Part shown: positions 6,110-12,020 of the stretch, piece by piece | How positions within the stretch are numbered: position 1 is the stretch's first letter | How the letters are laid out: each line of letters begins with the position of its first letter | Source: Gammaproteobacteria bacterium | GTDB taxonomy: Bacteria; Pseudomonadota; Gammaproteobacteria; Chromatiales; Chromatiaceae | NCBI GenBank assembly: GCA_024277555.1 | Contig: JAJRUY010000228.1 | Span: 1 to 12,020, forward strand | Length of the DNA stretch: 12,020 bases | Direction of reading: 5' to 3' | The notes under the pieces: generated by a model | Databases searched by the model: none | Told to the model about the DNA's origin: nothing | The model's input: only the letters and a program-made list of their open reading frames with translations | Position numbers and translations under genes: made by a program

Positions 6110-7563
6110 TGAAAGCCTCCCTTCAGCTCCGTCTGGGTCAAAACCTCACCATGACCCCGCAACTTCAGCAGGCGATCAAGCTGCTGCAACTTTCCACACT
6201 GGAGCTCAAACAGGAAATACAGGAAGCGCTGGAATCCAACCTCATGCTGGAAATAGAGGAGGATGGTGGCGAAGACGCATCTGCGCCCGGTGAAAAAACC
6301 GCAGTAGTCGAGGCAGCCCCCGCACGGGAAGAGGCGGAAATCCAGAGCAATACCGAAACCATCCCGGAAGAGCTGCCTGTAGATGCCAACTGGGAAGACC
6401 AGTACGACATCCCCATAACGCGCACCCAGGCAAGCAGCAACCAGGAACATACCGACTTTCTCTCCCGGGAAAGCAACACTGAAACCCTGCAGGACTACCT
6501 GCACTGGCAGCTCAACCTCACTCCTTTCAGCGAAGAAGACCGCGCCATTGCAACCGCCCTCATCGACGGCATTTCCCCGGATGGCTATCTACACGCCTCC
6601 CTGGAAGAAATTATCACCGACATGAACGATGAAGAAATCGGCATGGAAGAAGTGCTGACGGTGCTGCACCGCATTCAGCATTTCGACCCGCCTGGGGTTG
6701 CTGCACGCAATCCCCAGGAATGCCTGCTGCTGCAACTGGAACAGCTGCCGGCAAACAAAACGGTGAAAAACAAGGCCAAAAAGCTGCTGCAAGATCATTT
6801 CGATCTGCTTACCAGCAGCAATGAGCCACGCATCCGCAAGCTGCTGCGCCTGAGTCCGGAACAGGTGCAGGCGGTATTCGGCCTGATCCGTTCCCTCAAT
6901 CCCCGCCCCGGCTCCAGCATTTCTCCGGCAGACACCCGCTATGTGGAACCGGACGTATTCGTGGAAAAGAAAAACGGGCGCTGGCTGGTATCCCTGAACC
7001 CCGAAGCCATGCCAAAGTTGCGGGTCAATGCCGAATACGCAGCCCTGGTCAAACGCGCAGACAGCAGCAGCGACAACACCACCCTGAAAGACCACCTGCA
7101 GGAAGCACGCTGGTTCCTGAAAAGCCTGCAAGGCCGCAACCAGACCCTGCTGAAAGTGGCCACACGCATCGTGGATGTGCAACAGGGTTTCTTCGATCAC
7201 GGCGAAGAAGCGATGAAACCCCTGATCCTCAAAGATGTCGCCGAAGCGGTGGAAATGCACGAATCCACCATTTCCCGTATCACCACGGGCAAATACATGC
7301 ACACCCCCAAAGGGGTGCTGGAATTCAAGTATTTCTTTTCCAGCCACATCAGCACCGACAACGGAGATCAGGCATCAGCAGTCGCCATTCGCGCCTGCAT
7401 TCGCAAGATCATCCTTGCCGAAAACCCCAAAAAACCCTTGTCTGACAACAAAATCGCCACCATGTTGTCAGATGATGGCTTCAAGGTAGCGCGGCGCACC
7501 GTCGCGAAATACCGGGAAGCCATGGCAATCCCGCCATCCAACGAACGTAAACGTCTCGTTTAA
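6109..7563 (+). CDS. rpoN: RNA polymerase sigma-54 factor
   Basis: RpoN directs RNA polymerase to -24/-12 promoters that need AAA+ activators, controlling nitrogen use, motility and other functions. The 484-residue product has region I at its start (LQLRLGQNLTMTPQLQQAIKLLQLSTLEL, shown here as the Gln/Leu-rich activator-responsive segment, residues about 4-47), an acidic variable region II (about 50-120), the core-binding domain (about 120-300), a helix-turn-helix near 374-400 (LKDVAEAVEMHESTISR) and the RpoN box ARRTVAKYRE at 461-470, the signature that contacts the -24 element. Length is typical. The start is fixed by the conserved region I. Its place between lptB and hpf is the common proteobacterial order. 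Confidence 0.97.
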   Translation: MKASLQLRLGQNLTMTPQLQQAIKLLQLSTLELKQEIQEALESNLMLEIEEDGGEDASAPGEKTAVVEAAPAREEAEIQSNTETIPEELPVDANWEDQYDIPITRTQASSNQEHTDFLSRESNTETLQDYLHWQLNLTPFSEEDRAIATALIDGISPDGYLHASLEEIITDMNDEEIGMEEVLTVLHRIQHFDPPGVAARNPQECLLLQLEQLPANKTVKNKAKKLLQDHFDLLTSSNEPRIRKLLRLSPEQVQAVFGLIRSLNPRPGSSISPADTRYVEPDVFVEKKNGRWLVSLNPEAMPKLRVNAEYAALVKRADSSSDNTTLKDHLQEARWFLKSLQGRNQTLLKVATRIVDVQQGFFDHGEEAMKPLILKDVAEAVEMHESTISRITTGKYMHTPKGVLEFKYFFSSHISTDNGDQASAVAIRACIRKIILAENPKKPLSDNKIATMLSDDGFKVARRTVAKYREAMAIPPSNERKRLV

Positions 7564-7577
7564 TCAAGGAGAACACT

Positions 7578-7913
7578 ATGCAACTGAGCGTAACCGGTCA
7601 CCACATAGAACTCACAGACGCCCTGCGCAACTATGTAGAAGAGAAGATCAAGCGCATCGAGCGTCACTTTGATCACGTCACCAATGTACATGTCATCCTC
7701 AGCGTGGAAAAACACATGCAAAAGGCGGAAGCAACCGTGCATGTCAGTGGCGCAGATGTTTTTGCAGAAGCAAGTGAAGAGGATTTGTATGCAGCCATTG
7801 ACGGCCTGGTGGACAAGCTTGACCGGCAGATTCTCAAACACAAGGAAAAGATCCAGAAGCGCGCCCGCGGCAATGGCGGTGTCAGAGCCATGCTGGCCGA
7901 AATGCCGGAATAA
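7578..7913 (+). CDS. hpf: Ribosome hibernation promoting factor (short form)
   Basis: HPF binds the 30S decoding region in stationary phase and helps form inactive 100S ribosome dimers. The 111-residue product begins MQLSVTGHHIELTDALRNYV and carries the family pattern (KIKRIERHFDHVTNVHVILSVEK, shown in part; then EATVHVSGADVFAEASEEDLYAAIDGLVDKL in part) of the RaiA/HPF fold with a basic segment (HKEKIQKRARG) near residues 93-103. It lacks the extra C-terminal dimerisation domain of long HPF proteins. An AAGGAG ribosome site (7566-7571) sits six bases from the ATG, 14 bases after the rpoN stop. Position directly after rpoN is conserved in proteobacteria. Confidence 0.95.
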   Translation: MQLSVTGHHIELTDALRNYVEEKIKRIERHFDHVTNVHVILSVEKHMQKAEATVHVSGADVFAEASEEDLYAAIDGLVDKLDRQILKHKEKIQKRARGNGGVRAMLAEMPE

Positions 7914-7960
7914 CCCGGAACCTGCATCAGGAAAACCTGCTGCATTCAACCCAACCTGCT

Positions 7961-8002
7961 GGAATCTCCCGAAGCACTGCTTATTAGCGCCCGGGAGATT
8001 CC
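7961..8002 (+). promoter_or_regulatory. Perfect 11-bp hairpin between hpf and ptsN
   Basis: GGAATCTCCCG (7961-7971) pairs perfectly with CGGGAGATTCC (7992-8002) around a 20-base loop. No T-run follows (the next bases are CGGAAAACATAC), so it is not a standard intrinsic terminator. It ends 19 bases before the ptsN ATG and lies in the 108-base hpf-ptsN gap. It could stabilise or mark a processing point in the mRNA, or tune ptsN translation; this is inference. Three AACCTGC copies (7919-7925, 7934-7940, 7953-7959) precede it. Confidence 0.55.
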
Positions 8003-8021
8003 CGGAAAACATACAAGCATC

Positions 8022-8501
8022 ATGTTACCTGAAGATTTGTTGCAGCCGGACCAGATCAAGCTGTCGAGTACTGCATCGAGCAAAAAGCGTGCTCTGGAAA
8101 CCGTAGCCGAGCTGCTCGCAGCCGGAACCAACACCCCCAGCGCAGAAACCGTCTACGAAAAACTGTTGGATCGGGAGCGCCTGGGCAGCACCGGCATGAA
8201 CCATGGCATTGCCCTGCCCCATGCCCGCATCAAGGGCATCAGCAAGCCTACCGGCGCCTTACTGCATCTGGCGGTGGGCATTGACTTTGACTCCCTGGAC
8301 GGCAAGCCGGTGGATCTGATATTCGGCCTGCTGGTTCCCGAACAGGCAACCCAGGCCCATCTGGAACTACTCGCAGAGCTGGCTCGGCTGTTCAACAATC
8401 CCCAGCTGTGCGCCCAGATACGCCGCGCCACCAGCGAAGAGCAGGTATTGCAGCTGCTAAACCCGCCCCCCCTGGCTGATGCAGCATCAGATCACAGTTA
8501 A
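8022..8501 (+). CDS. ptsN: PTS IIA-like nitrogen regulatory protein (EIIA-Ntr)
   Basis: PtsN is the terminal phosphate acceptor of the regulatory PTS; in its phosphorylated or free state it controls potassium handling, sensor kinases and other targets rather than sugar uptake. The 159 residues form one fructose/mannitol-type EIIA domain. The phosphorylated histidine is His67 in GIALPHARI, preceded by the conserved RERLGSTGMNHG segment; DGKPVDLIFGLLVPE (residues about 93-107) is also typical. The ribosome site is weak (GGAA 14 bases upstream), but the N-terminus fits the family. Its end overlaps hprK by 23 bases. Confidence 0.95.
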   Translation: MLPEDLLQPDQIKLSSTASSKKRALETVAELLAAGTNTPSAETVYEKLLDRERLGSTGMNHGIALPHARIKGISKPTGALLHLAVGIDFDSLDGKPVDLIFGLLVPEQATQAHLELLAELARLFNNPQLCAQIRRATSEEQVLQLLNPPPLADAASDHS

Positions 8502-9426
8502 CGACCTGATCGACGCCCTCCAGGAGCGTCTCAGACTACGCCTTCTGGCGGGTAAAAAAGGCCTGGGAAATGTAATTTTTGATGCCAAAATCGAAAAATC
8601 CGACCCCATCATCGCCGGCCCGCTGAACTATATTCACCCAAGCCCGGTGCAAATCATCGGCCCCAAGGAAAAAAAATACCTCACCAGCCTCAGCAAAGAT
8701 GACCAGCATGCTGCGCTGATGCGCCTGTTCTCTGCCAAACCCGCCGCCATATTACTGAGCAACAGGCTCAAATCCATCAAGGCCCTGGAAGACCTGGCGG
8801 AAAAACACAATACGCCCCTGCTGGCCTCCTCCCTCAAGGATGCACAGGTGCTGGACAATCTTCAGTACTATGCAGCCCGCTTCTTCGCCAGAAAAACCAC
8901 CCTGCACGGCGTGTTCCTGGAAGTGCTGGGCATGGGCGTGCTGCTCACCGGACATTCTGCCGTGGGCAAGAGCGAGCTGGCTCTGGAGCTGATCATTCGC
9001 GGCCACCGCCTGATTGCCGATGATGTCACGGAATTTCGCCGTATCGCCCCGGATATCGTCAGCGGCAGCTGCCCGCCCCTGTTGCGGGAGTTCCTCGAAG
9101 TACGCGGGCTGGGCATTCTGAACATCCCCGCCATGTTCGGCGACAGCGCTACCAAGCACAACAAATACCTGCATTTTATCGTGCACCTCAAGCGCATGAA
9201 GCTGCAGGAAATTGCAGACATGGAACGCCTGCGCGGCGTTGGCCGCTATCGCAACGTGCTGGGGGTGGAAATACCGGAAATCACTGTGCCCGTAGCACCG
9301 GGCCGCAATCTGGCAATCCTGGTGGAAACCGCAGTCCGCAACCACATCCTGAAACTGAAGGGCTATGATGCTGCCGAGATATTCATCCAGCGGCAGCAGC
9401 AGGCCATCGAAGAAGGCAGCTCATGA
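8479..9426 (+). CDS. hprK: HPr kinase/phosphorylase
   Basis: HprK phosphorylates HPr on Ser46 using ATP or pyrophosphate and reverses the reaction, thereby setting how much HPr can act in the His15 phosphorelay. The 315 residues show the N-terminal HprK domain (about 1-130), the conserved His143 in TLHG, a P-loop GHSAVGKS (158-165), the acidic pair Asp181-Asp182 in LIADDVTE, and the family signature EVRGLGILNI (207-216). The usual P-loop in this family has SG-x-GKS; here Ala161 replaces the glycine. Length is normal (about 310). The start lies 23 bases inside ptsN without a clear ribosome site, suggesting coupled translation, and the stop overlaps the EIIA gene by four bases (ATGA). The Ser46 target is present in the downstream HPr. 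Confidence 0.96.
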   Translation: MQHQITVNDLIDALQERLRLRLLAGKKGLGNVIFDAKIEKSDPIIAGPLNYIHPSPVQIIGPKEKKYLTSLSKDDQHAALMRLFSAKPAAILLSNRLKSIKALEDLAEKHNTPLLASSLKDAQVLDNLQYYAARFFARKTTLHGVFLEVLGMGVLLTGHSAVGKSELALELIIRGHRLIADDVTEFRRIAPDIVSGSCPPLLREFLEVRGLGILNIPAMFGDSATKHNKYLHFIVHLKRMKLQEIADMERLRGVGRYRNVLGVEIPEITVPVAPGRNLAILVETAVRNHILKLKGYDAAEIFIQRQQQAIEEGSS

Positions 9427-9824
9427 GCATTGGGATTTTGCTGATCACCCACCCCGGCATTGGCGAAACACTGCTGAAAAACGCCTGTGACCTCGTTGGC
9501 TCCTGCCCCTTGCGCATTCAATGCCTGGATATCCCCCTCGAAGGCGACACCAACGACCTGCAGCAGCTCGCCTGCCGGTCGGCGCAGGATCTGGACGACG
9601 GCAGCGGCGTACTGGTGCTCACCGATGCATTTGGTGCCACCCCCAGCAACATCGCCTGCCAGCTTACCGGCGAACTGCAGGCGAACGTGGTTTCCGGCCT
9701 GAACCTGCCCATGCTGATCCGGGTGTTCAACTATGCCAGTGACGACCTGCAGGCTCTGACCCACAAAGCCGCCGACGGTGGCATGCGCGGCATTCAGGTC
9801 GCCCGGGCAAAAGGAGCTTGCTGA
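9423..9824 (+). CDS. PTS mannose-family EIIA protein
   Basis: This is a stand-alone mannose-type EIIA domain of 133 residues. The likely phosphorylated His10 is in ILLITHPGIGE, near the N-terminus as in EIIA-Man, and LVLTDAFGATPSN (about residues 63-75) is the conserved loop around the active site. The IIB, IIC and IID partners needed for sugar transport are absent from the window. Such orphan EIIA proteins sit beside ptsH-ptsI in many proteobacteria and are thought to have regulatory roles; no target can be named here. The ATG overlaps the hprK stop by four bases and its TGA overlaps the ptsH ATG by one base. Confidence 0.92.
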   Translation: MSIGILLITHPGIGETLLKNACDLVGSCPLRIQCLDIPLEGDTNDLQQLACRSAQDLDDGSGVLVLTDAFGATPSNIACQLTGELQANVVSGLNLPMLIRVFNYASDDLQALTHKAADGGMRGIQVARAKGAC

Positions 9825-10093
9825 TGGAATCTGCACAGATCATCGTTCTCAACAAACTCGGATTGCACGCCCGCGCCGCAGCCAAACTGGTGGGCACCGC
9901 CAGCGGATTCTCGGCGGAAGTCTATCTCGAGAAGGAAGACAACCGCATCAACGGCAAAAGCATCATGGGAGTGATGATGCTTGCTGCCAGCCAGGGGACG
10001 GAAATCACCATCATTACCGATGGGAAGGATGAAAAGGAAGCCCTGGAGGCGCTGGTCAAGCTGGTTCGAAACGGATTTGGAGAAGAGCAATGA
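9824..10093 (+). CDS. ptsH: Phosphocarrier protein HPr (NPr-like)
   Basis: HPr carries phosphate from EI (PtsI) to the EIIA proteins. With the ATG at 9824 the protein has 89 residues and places His15 in LGLHARAAAKLV and Ser46 in INGKSIMGVMML, exactly the standard numbering. A TTG six bases earlier (9818) is in frame but unlikely, because the AAGGAG site (9811-9816) is seven bases from the ATG and the ATG overlaps the EIIA stop (TGATG). Both His15 and Ser46 are present, so it can be a target of the neighbouring HprK as well as of EI. Its stop overlaps ptsI by four bases. Confidence 0.96.
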   Translation: MESAQIIVLNKLGLHARAAAKLVGTASGFSAEVYLEKEDNRINGKSIMGVMMLAASQGTEITIITDGKDEKEALEALVKLVRNGFGEEQ

Positions 10094-11832
10094 CGCTGGC
10101 AATCCAGGGCATCGGGGTCGATACCAATATCAGCACCGCCATCGGCAAGGTGCTGATGCTCGCCCGGGGAAGCATCCAGGCCAAACCCGGCATGGTTCCA
10201 CACAACGAAATAGAGGCGGAAATCGAGCGCTTTTTCCGCGCCGTGACACAGGCGGCAGAACAACTGCGGGATGTGCGCAAACAGATTCCCAAAGACACCC
10301 CTGCCGATATTCTCGAGTTCATAGATACCCATCTGCTGATGCTGGAGGACAAAGCCATCTCCGAGGCCCCGGCTCAGACCATCCGCGATGAAGGCTGCTC
10401 CGCAGAGTGGGCGCTACAGCTGCGTCGCGATCAGATGATGAAGGTATTCGAAGACATGGAAGACGCCTACCTGCGCACCCGCAAGGATGACCTGGATCAT
10501 GTGGTCAATCGTATTCTGCACATATTGCAGGGCGGGAAAAACAGCGATCCCACAGAAATATCCGGGCATATCATCGTCTCGGAAGATCTTACTCCGGCAG
10601 ATGTCATCATGCTGCATCACCGCGGTGCGACAGGGTTTGTCACCGAGTATGGCAGCCCCATGTCGCACACGGCCATTCTTGCCCGCAGCCTGGGTATTCC
10701 CGCCGTGGTTGGCGCCCACGGCGCTACCAGCCAGCTAAATTCAGGGGAACTGGTTGTCATCGACGCCCGGCATGGCAGTGTGCTGGCAGATTGTGACGAC
10801 AACTGTCTGCTGTTTTTCCGCCAGCGGCTGGAACAGGAACAGGCACGCCGACATGCCCTACACAATCTCAAAGATGCACCAGCGGTTTCGCTGGACGGGC
10901 AGGAAATCGAGCTACTGGCCAACATTGAACTCCCAGAAGACACGGCAACCGCCATCGAAGGCGGCTGCCGCGGCGTGGGCCTGTATCGTACCGAATTTCT
11001 GTACATGAACCGGGACGAGCTGCCTACCGAGGAAGAGCATTTCCTGGCATACAAACAGGTGGTCGAAGGCATGCGGGAACAGTCTGTCATCATCCGCACC
11101 CTTGATCTGGGGGCAGACAAGCAATGCGAGCACCAGCCACAGCCTTCTTCCTGCACCAACCCTGCACTGGGCCTGCGCGCCATTCGTCTGTGCCTGAAGG
11201 AAACCGGCATCTTCCGCGTGCAGGTTCGCGCCATCCTGCGAGCCTCCGCATTGGGAAACGTGCGCCTGATGATCCCCATGCTCACCAATTTGTGGGAGGC
11301 CAGACAGGCCAGGCAAATCATCGATGAAGAATTGCAGTCGCTGCTGTATCAGGGCATCGAGGTCAACCCGCAGATCCCGGTGGGAGCCATGATTGAAACC
11401 CCGGCCGCTGCGCTGACTGCTGAAAGCTTTGCTCGGATATTCGACTTCCTGTCAATCGGCACCAACGATCTTATCCAGTACACCCTGGCGGTGGATCGTG
11501 CAGACGACGGAGTCAATCACCTGTATGACGCCCTGCACCCCGCAGTCATCATGCTTATACAACAGGTAGTGCAGGCTGGCATCACCACGGGCAAGCAAGT
11601 TGCCATGTGCGGTGAAATGGCGGGTACGCCAAAATACATTCCCCTGTTGCTGGGCATGGGCCTGAAGAGTCTGAGCATGCACCCGGCATCTCTGCCGGAA
11701 GCCAAGCAATTGATCCGCAGCCTGAACATCACACACCTGGAACAAAAAACGGCGCTGATCCTGCAAAACCTGCTGCACGAGGATCTGGAAAAAGCCTTGC
11801 AGGAGCTGGGGGCGGATCAACCCGCCATCTGA
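10090..11832 (+). CDS. ptsI: Phosphoenolpyruvate-protein phosphotransferase, enzyme I
   Basis: Enzyme I takes phosphate from phosphoenolpyruvate and passes it to HPr, starting the PTS chain. The 580 residues match the usual EI length (about 575). The N-terminal HPr-binding and phosphohistidine domains include GSPMSHTAILARSLGIPAVVG with active His193. The C-terminal PEP-binding barrel shows GLYRTEFLYM (297-306), IETPAAAL (435-442), FLSIGTNDLIQYTLAVDR (453-470) and the catalytic Cys507 in MCGEMAG. It has no GAF sensor domain at the N-terminus, so it is not the EI-Ntr (PtsP) form. The ATG overlaps the ptsH stop (ATGA). It is the last plus-strand gene; no terminator is seen directly after it. Confidence 0.97.
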   Translation: MTLAIQGIGVDTNISTAIGKVLMLARGSIQAKPGMVPHNEIEAEIERFFRAVTQAAEQLRDVRKQIPKDTPADILEFIDTHLLMLEDKAISEAPAQTIRDEGCSAEWALQLRRDQMMKVFEDMEDAYLRTRKDDLDHVVNRILHILQGGKNSDPTEISGHIIVSEDLTPADVIMLHHRGATGFVTEYGSPMSHTAILARSLGIPAVVGAHGATSQLNSGELVVIDARHGSVLADCDDNCLLFFRQRLEQEQARRHALHNLKDAPAVSLDGQEIELLANIELPEDTATAIEGGCRGVGLYRTEFLYMNRDELPTEEEHFLAYKQVVEGMREQSVIIRTLDLGADKQCEHQPQPSSCTNPALGLRAIRLCLKETGIFRVQVRAILRASALGNVRLMIPMLTNLWEARQARQIIDEELQSLLYQGIEVNPQIPVGAMIETPAAALTAESFARIFDFLSIGTNDLIQYTLAVDRADDGVNHLYDALHPAVIMLIQQVVQAGITTGKQVAMCGEMAGTPKYIPLLLGMGLKSLSMHPASLPEAKQLIRSLNITHLEQKTALILQNLLHEDLEKALQELGADQPAI

Positions 11833-11833
11833 G

Positions 11834-12020
11834 CTATCCTCCGGATGGGAGCTCCGGCAACCGGGTCTCCCGGCGGGTAAACAGCCCCGGCACAGCGGCC
11901 GCTGTAGAATTCAGCCAGCTTGCATCATAACGGTGAGATGAGCGGCCATAGTCTTCGATGATCTGCCGTACATAGCCACGGGTTTCCCGAAATGGCGGTA
12001 CTCCCCGGTACTGCAGCACC
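11834..12020 (-). CDS. C-terminal end of a probable lytic transglycosylase (partial)
   Basis: Only the last 61 codons are inside the window; the gene enters from the right edge and stops at TAG (11836-11834). The frame reads VLQYRGVPPFRETRGYVRQI followed by IEDYG, which closely resembles the end of the SLT lytic transglycosylase domain (the usual G-x-PPFRET-x-x-YV motif), an enzyme that cleaves peptidoglycan to give 1,6-anhydromuramic ends. The following 36 residues, up to LPELPSGG, are a low-conservation tail. The catalytic glutamate would lie upstream, outside the window. It converges on ptsI with a single base between the two stop codons. Confidence 0.8.
   Translation of the reverse strand, partial: VLQYRGVPPFRETRGYVRQIIEDYGRSSHRYDASWLNSTAAAVPGLFTRRETRLPELPSGG

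Noticed and set aside
11848..11870. GC-rich imperfect hairpin just after ptsI (GGAGCTCCGG with CCGGGTCTCC)
   Set aside because: Only 8 of 10 pairs with a 3-base loop, no T-run, and it lies within the coding end of the transglycosylase gene; not called a terminator.
1..12020. CRISPR array, tRNA, rRNA or defence-gene cluster
   Set aside because: No regularly spaced repeats, no recognisable tRNA or rRNA sequence, and no nuclease or toxin-antitoxin type genes were seen on either strand.

Overview
This window is a chromosomal segment of a Gram-negative bacterium, most likely a gammaproteobacterium (a betaproteobacterium is not excluded). The evidence is the run of lipopolysaccharide (LPS) genes joined to rpoN, hpf and a phosphotransferase (PTS-Ntr type) cluster, the presence of HPr kinase, and moderately GC-rich coding sequence. 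Species cannot be named from sequence alone.

Left part (1-2324), accessory and repeat-rich. The window opens inside the 3' end of a gene whose product resembles the C-terminal chaperone/autoprocessing (Peptidase_S74-like) domain of tail-fibre-type proteins. A 249-bp TTAA-flanked miniature transposable element (128-376) breaks this gene; removing it restores the reading frame and a C-terminal coiled coil ending at 471. A strong bidirectional terminator hairpin follows (506-539), then a second palindromic repeat element (637-755). On the minus strand lies a 510-residue exported protein (792-2324) with a signal peptide, GVYG-type repeats, a Peptidase_G2-like domain and a C-terminal coiled coil. 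Both proteins look like phage-fibre modules reused in exported proteins.

Central part (about 2387-5891), LPS core synthesis and export. kdsD and kdsC make the Kdo precursors; lptC, lptA and lptB encode parts of the LPS transport machine. Genes are coupled by 1-14 base overlaps or short gaps, and a TTGACA-containing promoter candidate lies upstream.

Right part (5892-11832), nitrogen-regulatory sigma factor and regulatory PTS. rpoN (sigma-54) follows a 217-base gap that holds a possible 44-codon leader ORF. Then come hpf (ribosome hibernation), a hairpin, ptsN (EIIA-Ntr), hprK (HPr kinase/phosphorylase), a mannose-type EIIA, ptsH (HPr with both His15 and Ser46) and ptsI (EI). From ptsN onward every junction overlaps, so these are probably co-translated. 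No sugar permease (EIIB/EIIC) or rapZ is present, which fits a regulatory rather than transport PTS. The window ends with the convergent 3' end of a probable lytic transglycosylase gene, one base away from ptsI.

Most of the window is well-known core biology. The accessory left end holds the less ordinary material: a precisely reconstructable mini-transposon insertion, a second palindromic element and an uncharacterised exported protein. No clearly new multi-gene system was found.
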